From NCBI GenBank assembly GCA_037042915.1, contig CM073202.1, positions 2,666,001 to 2,730,000 on the forward strand: a stretch of DNA of 64,000 bases, read 5' to 3'. The first letter of the stretch is position 1, and each line of letters begins with the position of its first letter. Made by a program: the position numbers and the translations under genes. Origin of the DNA: Auricularia sp. M13. Lineage: Eukaryota > Basidiomycota > Agaricomycetes > Auriculariales > Auriculariaceae. The notes beneath the pieces are model-generated. The model was not told the origin of the DNA, did not search any database, and saw nothing but the letters and a program-made list of their open reading frames with translations. Below, in pieces: positions 56,749-64,000 of this stretch.

Positions 56749-58274
56749 CGCAAGTACGTGGGCACAAACAAGACGAAGGCGGACGACGAGCTGGTGCAGT
56801 AACACGCAACGATGGGGGAAAACCGCACCCAACACGCCAAAACCACGTCTGCTTTTTCAACCCTCGCCCAACCGTTTGCTTCCGCCCGCCGTGAGTGGTA
56901 TTGTCGTCTGTGTATTGTTTGTCCCTGCCGATCGGCCCTTCCCACGCCCATCATCTGTCACTTGCCGTCGCGACGTCGCCGATTGGGTATTTGTAACTCG
57001 CTGCTTTTCGTTTTTGACGCTGTTACCTGCCGATGCCTTGCACGACCCGCCATGGCGCCCGTCCTGCCGGATATTTACTCTACAATCATTGCCGTTTGAG
57101 CTTTTACAATAACATTAACAACGTTCGGAATCCCGTCGGGCGGTAAAGTGGTCCAGGTCTGGCCGCGCTCATACTGACTGTGCCAAATCCTCTGCTGACA
57201 GCGACCCCTTTGACCCAGCATGCGTGGCCGCAGATGCATGTGCAGGCGCGCGCCAAACGAACTATCCCAAGCACGCTGATTCATTCAACGAGACTGTTAC
57301 AAGGCGGGCACGCTCCATGCTTACTATTGGCAGAGTATGCATATGCGCTTACAATACAAGATGCATGCGTCTGATAGTGATACTGTACTCAAGCTTTCGC
57401 CGTGCCAATGATTGGCAACTGCCAGGACGCACTGTACGCCCTCTGCGCTGGGATGTGCAGTGAGTGGTCGTAAGTTATGTAGAAACCGTCGCCAGGTGTT
57501 CGACGGAGTCGCGCCCCTGTCGAAATAGCCTGTTTTCCTGCAGTCAAAGAGCTCGGAGTCACTGGCAGTCCCAATTCACAACTCTGAGGCTCGGCGAACG
57601 ATAACGCGTAACGGCCCGCCCGCGCAATTCAGAAGCGACATCATCATATCCTCACGCCGCGAACTGGAGCTGATCGGGCGATGGCAAGCAAGCGTGTCCC
57701 GCTGTAGCTACCGACGAGCTTCAAGTTGCCCTCCGCTCTGCCCCGCCCGTCGCAATTGCCGCCTCTTGACTCCCCTGTCCGCCATATATCAGAGCATCTT
57801 CGACGCGTCCTTCGGCCGACTGACAATTGCAATTAATCGTATGGGTAGACTTCGTCAACGGTCAACCACACTGGCTGCCAGTACTAGTGGAGTCACAGTT
57901 CGCGTGCTACTCACAGAGGCTACGGCGTACCCAGACTCGGCAGCGCCAGCCATAGTCGCCCCCCCCCCCCCCCTTTTCCGCAACCCGTCGCACTCCCACC
58001 GTGACGCCGCATGCAACGCGGGTTCCCCAAACTCCTACTTATAACAGCGCACCCCCTGCGCGTGTCCGCGTCCGCTTACAACCACTGCGCGCACATATAT
58101 AATCGGCTTGTCGTGCGCACTGGCAGTCTGCGATTTGTGTGCGTGCGTCACGTGCAGCTTACGGAGGGGGTTATTTGGCCGTGCTTGTGGTGCATGCGAA
58201 GCTCGGAAGCAGCCTGGAACTCCGCTCCACCACCCTCGCGACTCTCTACCACGACTCTCATCGTGACAACCCGA
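56749..58274. promoter_or_regulatory. Divergent promoter region, forkhead and F-box genes
   Basis: 1.5 kb between divergent start codons. It has a run of 16 C at 57959-57974 and a TATATAA at 58095-58101, about 175 bp before ATG 58275. No gene is supported. Confidence 0.4.
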
Positions 58275-59949
58275 ATGGCACACCACCCTGCGCTCGCGGC
58301 CGTCTTTGACGCGTCGCTGGCGTACCTGCAGCCGGCAAGTGCCCAGGCGACGAGGTGCGTTCCGGCAGCGACGATCGGTTTGCGTGCTGACTCGAGTACG
58401 CAGCGCCAATGAGCTCGAAGCTGCTATTAAAGGTCTTCTGGGTACGGTGCAGCGTGCGGCCGCCCAGGTTGCGGCGGCGTGGAACGCGCGGACGGACCGC
58501 GTATGGCGCCGGCTGCCTGTCGAGCTGCGCGCCGAGTGTTTCCAGCATCTCCCGCTGGGCGACAAGGTGGCGCTATCACACACTTCAACACTCTGGCGTC
58601 GGAACGCGCTGGACATCCCGGGTTTATGGACGACTATCCGCTGCACGGACGCCTCGCCGCGGCAGACGGGGCGGGCGCTCGAGCTGTTATGGCGATCGGG
58701 CGCGTCGTCGCTCGCGCTCACTTTATCCCCGGGTGTTGTGCACGTCGAGGACCTCATGGCTGAGCTAAAGAAAAACGCCCACCGCGTGCGGTCGTTGGTG
58801 GTCACAGGCTCAGGCGACGCAACCACACTGCTGTCCACGCTCCTCCCACCCAACCAAACCAAAGCCCCCTTACACCGCCTAGAAATTCTGCACCTCGCCG
58901 AAGAAACGCACTGGACCAACATCCCCGCAAACCTCAGCGCTCTCCTCCCGCACCTGCGCTCGCTGCACCTCCCCAGAACCGGCACCGGGGCGTTCCCCGG
59001 CATATTCCACCCCATGCGGCATCTGCGCTCGCTCCGCTTCGCCTCCTCCGAGTCCACCGACAGCCGCCCGCTGTTCGCACACTGCCCGAACCTCGAGCAG
59101 CTGGAAATAACGGGCCACATCTACGCCTCGCTGCTCCCACACGGCCGCCCGCCGCCCTCCCTCCGCACAGTATCGCTCACCGACGAAGTGTACGGCGGCG
59201 CGGGCGTGCTAGACCTCAGCGCCTTCCTCGCGCCCGGCCAGTGGCGAAACGGAAAGCTCGAAACCCTCAGGCTGGTCGGCGTGCGCGAGCTCGCGTCCGC
59301 CGTCGCGCTCTTCAGCGCGTTGTCCGTCGCGGTGGGACCGTGGATGATGCGCGTGCGCGGCTCGCAGCTGGGCGCGGGCTGGCTCAACGTCGTCATGGCC
59401 GCCGTCGGGGAACACAGCCCTTATTTCGAGGTCTCGCTCGCGGCGGCGGACATCAGCGCCGCGGTGGACGCTGTGCTTGCGTGCCTCCCGCATCTGGACA
59501 ATTTGGACTTGCTCGAGATGCCCGTGTGCATCTTCGAGCGCCTCTGGCGTAATGAGAACGTCGATGTGGTGTTTCCGGCCGTGACGAGTCTGCGGATATC
59601 GACGGAGCGGGGCCGCGCGGGCGTCGAGGGCGACAACGCGCGGGCGCTCATGAGCATCCGCACGACCGTCCCGCCGCCAAGATCGATTCGCGCACCGCGT
59701 CTGCAGAGCGTCACGCTGCTCACGGACGACGACGGCCTCGCCGACGCCATCGCCTTCGCCGGCACCCTGCGCCACGGTCGGACGCTCCAGTTCGACGCTG
59801 CGCAGCTCGACCGCGTCGTCTTCTCTGGCGCTTTCTCGCGATACGAGCTGATGGATCTCGCGCCCTGTCTCCAGAGATTGGTTGACGGCGAGGTTGCGAA
59901 GGAGGTGGGATATTTGCGGTCGTTGGACTTTGTGAGGATTGTTCCATAG
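58275..59949 (+). CDS. F-box/LRR family protein, member 2
   Basis: Two exons. ATG 58275 starts MAHHPALAAVFDASLAYLQP; an intron of about 49 bp leads to SANELEAAIKGLLGTVQRAA. The F-box-like block is NARTDRVWRRLPVELRAECF followed by QHLPLGDKVALSHTSTLWRR. Leucine-rich repeats fill the rest (RVRSLVVTGSGDATTLLSTL, HLRSLRFASSESTDSRPLFA, NLEQLEITGHIYASLLPHGR), ending EVGYLRSLDFVRIVP. It is nearest to member 1, sharing most of the repeat sequence and the identical last 15 residues. A perfect hairpin lies 100 bp beyond its stop. Confidence 0.84.
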
Positions 59950-60442
59950 GAACATATGATATGTATGTTATATCCAATGTACTTACGAGTGAGAGAGGTG
60001 CAATAGTGTAAAAGCATCACAGCCGTTGGTACCCATAAGGAAGTCTTTATCGACGTTCGAAAGAAGGAATACTCTTTCGAACGTCGACATAGTCCGCGGG
60101 ATGTACAGGATTCGGGATAGCCGCTGGCGACTTTGTATCCTAGAAAACGGCGAGGGAACGCGAGAATTCAGACGTAATTCGACGTCAACGCGTAGCCCAA
60201 GGACAAAGGAAGCCAGGAATCAATTAGTTCGCGTTGAACTTGTCTCTCATTGTCCGTTGACGAAAAATCAGGGCTCCCGGGTAAATTTGCGAGCGCGAGT
60301 CAGGCAGTCCGCATTTATTAGTATTGTAACGAGCGGATAAAAGGACAGGAAGTACTGTAGAAGTGAGATACGCTGCCTTGGGGTGACCGGGGTGATGCGC
60401 TGAAAGTCGCTAGTAATCAAGAAAGGCCAAGCCAGCAGAGAG
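59950..60442. other. Gap between convergent genes with a perfect hairpin
   Basis: 3' flanks of the F-box gene and the secreted protein gene. It holds the inverted repeat at 60050-60087 and nothing else recognised. Confidence 0.5.
60050..60087. repeat. Perfect 15-bp inverted repeat (hairpin), 8-nt loop
   Basis: TCGACGTTCGAAAGA, then AGGAATAC, then TCTTTCGAACGTCGA. The arms are exact complements. Located 100 bp after the stop of the F-box gene, so it may sit in its 3' UTR. Confidence 0.85.
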
Positions 60443-61204
60443 TTATGTGTCAGGGGCAGTGGTAGCAGTCATACGAAGGTCAACGGGCCAACAAGCCAGT
60501 CCTCCTGTATCCTGCGCAAGCTGAGCAATACCGAGCACGAGGTCGCCCGTGAGGAACAGATTGCCGTACTCGCACAAGACAACGTAGGCCCGGGCGGAGC
60601 TGCCGTTCGGATTCGTCCAGTACGCGCTCAATGCGCCAGTGCGCGGCTCGACGACCCAAACGCTCGTCGAGAGGTAGGATGTGCTCCGGACGGCGGGCGT
60701 GCCGGGCGGGCCCCCGGATTCGGCGGAGTCGAGGAAGGTGAGCCAGTTGGAGTCGCCCGGGCCTATCGTCGGCTCTTTCTCCATGAAGGCGGCGAGGAAG
60801 TGCTCGACGCCGAGCCAGTCGCCGCCCGGCTGCTCGTACGGCCCCGGCGCGGGGAATCGCACCTCGCGCGGCGTCGTCCAGCCCTCGGCGGTGCTCGCCC
60901 GCGCGACTTCGTAGACGCCCGGGGTGTCTTCGCTGAGGGTGTCGCGGTTCAGGTAACCGGTCTGGAGGCCGGTCACGCCGTCCAGGACGGTGATTGTGAC
61001 CCATTCTGTCGACGAAGGGCTCGACGAGGGTAGTTGGCGTGGTGCGCTGCCTGTGCGCGTGCCCTTGCCGTACAGATGGCGCGGTCGTAGGGGCGGAAGC
61101 CCTGCCGCCAGACGTTGCGCGTTTGTCTCGCGCCGGCCGATTGCTGGTCTCACCGCAGCAGATAGGCTAAGGAGCGCACTGAGGAGGACGAGCGACGCGA
61201 GCAT
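60443..61204 (-). CDS. Secreted protein of unknown function
   Basis: Single exon of 253 residues from ATG 61204. The signal peptide is MLASLVLLSALLSLSAAV. Next comes a pro-like segment RRETNAQRLAAGLPPLRPRH that is common after the signal peptide of agaricomycete secreted proteins and includes possible Kex2 sites (RR, R-x-x-R). The mature part has TVLDGVTGLQTGYLNRDTLS, WLTFLDSAESGGPPGTPAV and VWVVEPRTGALSAYWTNPNG, with two late cysteines. No enzyme motif. It resembles a large set of unnamed secreted basidiomycete proteins. Confidence 0.75.
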   Translation of the reverse strand: MLASLVLLSALLSLSAAVRPAIGRRETNAQRLAAGLPPLRPRHLYGKGTRTGSAPRQLPSSSPSSTEWVTITVLDGVTGLQTGYLNRDTLSEDTPGVYEVARASTAEGWTTPREVRFPAPGPYEQPGGDWLGVEHFLAAFMEKEPTIGPGDSNWLTFLDSAESGGPPGTPAVRSTSYLSTSVWVVEPRTGALSAYWTNPNGSSARAYVVLCEYGNLFLTGDLVLGIAQLAQDTGGLACWPVDLRMTATTAPDT

Positions 61205-61702
61205 TGGACAAGGCGAAAGGGAGAGGCGCGAGGTGCTATAACTTAAAGACCATGTTTAACTACTGGGAAATTTGTCGCGGTCGAGGTGTAGGTTTGGACC
61301 GAGCGCGATACCCGAATTGGCCAGGCGAAATTCTAGCTTCGTCTTGTGTATGATGGAGCGACCAACTTGCAACGCCGAAAGAGGTGGGTAACGGCATATG
61401 GGCGATAAGATCTTGACCATTGAACAGGTTAGAGGACAGGACAAGTCCGACGAGTCCGCGGTATTCGGTTCAAGCCGGTAGTTCGTTGTTCTTTCTCTTG
61501 CTCAATATCGTCTAAAAAACGAAAGGCAGAACAGGATAAATAATCCATATGTTTCCTTACTTGGCATAATTAATTCACCGCCTACCCGGTAACTTCACGT
61601 ATAATTTTTCACGCAGATTAAAGTCCGCGCACATCGTGCGGCAGCAGGACTAAATTCAACTCCGCAAAACCCCTTCTCCTCGGACCACCAGCATCTTCGG
61701 TC
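61205..61702. other. Divergent promoter region, nothing specific
   Basis: Between the secreted gene and the third F-box family member; AT-rich near 61500-61610 (TATAATT near 61600). No gene. Confidence 0.35.
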
Positions 61703-63357
61703 ATGACAAGCCATCCTGCGCTCGCCTCCATTTTTGAAGCATCCATGTCGTACCTATGGTCGACTGGCACGGACACAACCAGGTGCGCGGTCTGCAACTG
61801 TTGCTACTGTACCATTCCGTAGGACTCAAGTATCATCGCTGGTAGCGCGCAAGAGCTTGAAGCCGCCATCTGCATCCTCATGAACGTCTTTCACCGCGCA
61901 GTGGCCGAGACTGCGCTCAAATGCAACGCGAAAACGGACCGTGTATGGCGCATGCTCCCGGCCGAGTTGCGCGCCGAATGCTTTCAAGTTCTGGACATCA
62001 GAAGCAAGCTGGCGCTCTCGCACACCTCGCATCTGTGGCGCCAGAATGCGCTCGCCGATACGACGCTCTGGTCTACGATTTTATGCACTGATATCCGGCT
62101 GCGAAACCAGATTCAGGTGCAGACGCTGTTGGAACGCTCGGGCTCGTCCCTCTGTCGCTCACTTTGCATCCACGGGTCACGGACAACAAGGAGATACTCG
62201 AGCCGCTCGCGCGCAATATTACCCGCGTAAAATCGCTGGCTGTCGTCGGCTTTTGCGATCCAGCTCCACTCATGAACGCGCTTCTACCCCAGGACCTATC
62301 GCCACTACCTCTTATAGAGACTTTTCTCTTATCTGAGGCCAATCCGTCATTTTGGCGTGAGGTTCCCAAGGGCTTAAGCGGCATGCTTCCCGGGCTCCGC
62401 TCGCTACATATTTCGACGAGCTTTCCGGGGATATTTCATCCCATGCCGCATCTCCGAGAACTCCGCTGCGTCTACTGGCGGGAAACGGACGGACGGCAGA
62501 TATTCGAATTGTGTCCAAAGCTCAACACGCTGACCATATCCGGACGGATCGGAAGTGTCGCCGTGCTGCCTCAGGGTCGTCCACCAGTGTCCCTTCGGTC
62601 GTTTGAGCTCGTCGACACGATCCAGTGGCAGACTCCGGATGTGCTGGATATGGGCCATCTCTTGGGCCCGTGGATCGGGCACACAGGGCTCGAGACTGTC
62701 AAGCTGACCGGCATAAGAGATCTTTCTATGCCTACTGCGCTGTTCACATCAATCTGCGCCGGCCCGTGGAAGATGAGCCTGAGTTGCATTGACAACTGGG
62801 AATGGATGCATGTCACCTTGGACGGCCCGATTCCAGCTGGCAACAAGACTCAACGTTTCCAGGTCTACCTTCCCATGAGGCATATCTCCATCGCGGATGT
62901 GGTCCTCAAATGCGTCTCGCATTTTGCGGACTTGGACACGCTCGAAATTCCCATCCTGGTGCTGGAGTACCTCGTCTCTCTTCCTGCGGTCACCGATATC
63001 AGGATATTGACATCGCCTCCACCACTTTATCATGGCGACGGCAGATCCCATGTTCGCATTACCGATTTGGCGACAGGCCCGGAGGCGAGGCGTCTGCGCG
63101 CCCCACGGCTGCGATTAGTTTCATTCTCCAGCAATGGGCATCCTGCCCATGACGACATCTTGCTTGCAAAAACTCTACACAAAGTTATCGAGTTCGAAGC
63201 GGCCGACCTCGACCGTGTTGTATTCTCTCAACTCCCTAACGACTGTGTTTCACAGTTTATGCCATTACTCAGGGAAGTGCGTGCCACAGAGGTCGGACAT
63301 GTGAACACGAGGACTGGGGTGTTCGAAAAAATAGTCTTTCAGGATATCGGACAGTAG
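61703..63357 (+). pseudogene. F-box/LRR family protein, member 3, frameshifted
   Basis: ATG 61703 begins MTSHPALASIFEASMSYLWS. An intron of about 66 bp joins to SAQELEAAICILMNVFHRAV, then NAKTDRVWRMLPAELRAECF and QVLDIRSKLALSHTSHLWRQ. Near 62148-62155 the frame changes: the family sequence SLxLTLxPRV continues only two bases out of frame, as if CT were inserted. After that the repeat region is open to 63357 (NITRVKSLAVVGFCDPAPLM, HLRELRCVYWRETDGRQIFE, EVGHVNTRTGVFEKIVFQDI). Everything else is intact, so this is a young pseudogene or a base-call error. It is more diverged than members 1 and 2 are from each other. Confidence 0.72.
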
Positions 63358-63454
63358 TAGTGCCCCAGAAACGCCACCGATGTATACTATCTCTCTCCCA
63401 GCGTGCTATGTAAAATTGTAGTGGTTCGCATCGCGAGTCTCGTGGTCTCAAGAC

Positions 63455-64000
63455 TCAAGAGGTCGCTTCTAACATATACACGGCCGCTCTCATTGACGGT
63501 CTCTGAAGGATCTCATGCGCCCAGCACAGCTGCACGGTAGCCCACATCCGCTCTGAAAAGTCTCCCCTCGTGATCTCGCCCCGTTGGGGGCGCCTCCCGG
63601 CCAGCAGCGCCGCGGCCACCTGAATGGCGCCGGGATAGCGTTCCACCATGGGCTCGGCGTCGCAGTACGCGGCAAACGCAAGCATCCCGAACGAATAGAC
63701 GTCACACGAGGCCAACATCCGCGCGCCAAGGTGGCTCTCCGGCGCACGATGCAGCGCCTTCTCGCGTGCGAAAGCAGGGCGCATCGATGTAGTGCCGTCG
63801 TCCGGGATGAGGTCGCTTAGCCCGAAGTCCGAGAGCAGTGCTTTGCCCGATTTTGTGATGAGTACGTTGCGCTGTGAGATGAAGATGCATCAGTGATGAG
63901 TTATTACCCCATGCATGTGAACAAAGTGACTCACCGAGTGAAGGTTGCCGTGTACGATTCCTGCGTCGTGGAGATAAGCGAGGCCGCAAGCGACCTGGGA
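63455..64000 (-). CDS. TKL-like protein kinase, C-terminal part, cut by window edge
   Basis: The minus strand enters the window in the kinase C-lobe: SQVACGLAYLHDAGIVHGNL, an intron of about 75 bp, then HS-RNVLITKSGKALLSDFGLSD. The activation segment, LHRAPESHLG, SCDVYSFGMLAFAAY and LCWAHEILQRPSMRAAVYML follow, with a stop at 63455. This resembles the expanded Tyr-kinase-like (TKL) group of mushrooms. The catalytic loop reads HGN where active members have HGD or HRD, while DFG is present. It may be a pseudokinase or a regulator with reduced activity. The N-terminal portion is outside the window. Confidence 0.78.

Noticed and set aside
57959-57974. Run of 16 C
   Set aside because: Homopolymer in an intergenic region; may be partly a sequencing artefact and has no evident role.

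Overview
This window reads as nuclear DNA of an agaricomycete basidiomycete, probably a wood-decay type such as Polyporales. Genes are GC-rich at third codon positions, close together on both strands, and split by many introns of about 45-70 bp. The proteins (PITSLRE-type kinase, SCJ1-type DnaJ, TIM22, RasGAP, WSC proteins, TKL-like kinase, large F-box/LRR families, small secreted proteins) fit a mushroom-forming fungus. All gene models were read by eye from frames, splice signals and family motifs; no alignment or search was run.

Left part (1-15 kb): a partial F-box-like gene; a broken F-box copy; a convergent pair of paralogous unknown genes, one probably dead; a candidate small gene that may be the 5' part of an aminoglycoside phosphotransferase-like gene; a secreted two-WSC-domain protein; a family 4 glycosyltransferase; a GON7-like small protein; a second F-box type; a CDK11/PITSLRE-type kinase; and a secreted Ser/Thr-rich acidic protein. 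From 15.9 to 17.5 kb lies a 1.59 kb hAT-type non-autonomous element with a second, 403 bp hAT-type MITE nested in it, both with 8-bp target duplications.

Middle (17.6-36.5 kb): a secreted protein with a paralogue at 49-51 kb; an ER-lumenal DnaJ ending in KDEL; and a large inverted duplication. Its two arms (about 21.5-23.9 kb and 32.0-34.8 kb) each carry a C2H2 zinc-finger gene followed by a PLP-dependent serine racemase/threonine dehydratase-like gene. The racemase is whole in the right arm and deleted or truncated in the left. Between the arms lie a UbiA prenyltransferase and a RasGAP.

Right part (36.7-64 kb): a stray TOR-kinase HEAT fragment; an agaricomycete gene of unknown function; a 4.7 kb DNA-transposon transposase-like gene; a divergent pair (LYR-like protein and TIM22) with only 74 bp between start codons; a secreted Cys/Pro repeat protein; a forkhead transcription factor; three members of one F-box/LRR family (one frameshifted); a small secreted protein; and the C-terminal part of a TKL-like kinase in which the HRD/HGD aspartate reads as Asn.

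No tRNA, rRNA, CRISPR or LTR element was recognised. Four introns appear to use a GC donor, which is many for one window.
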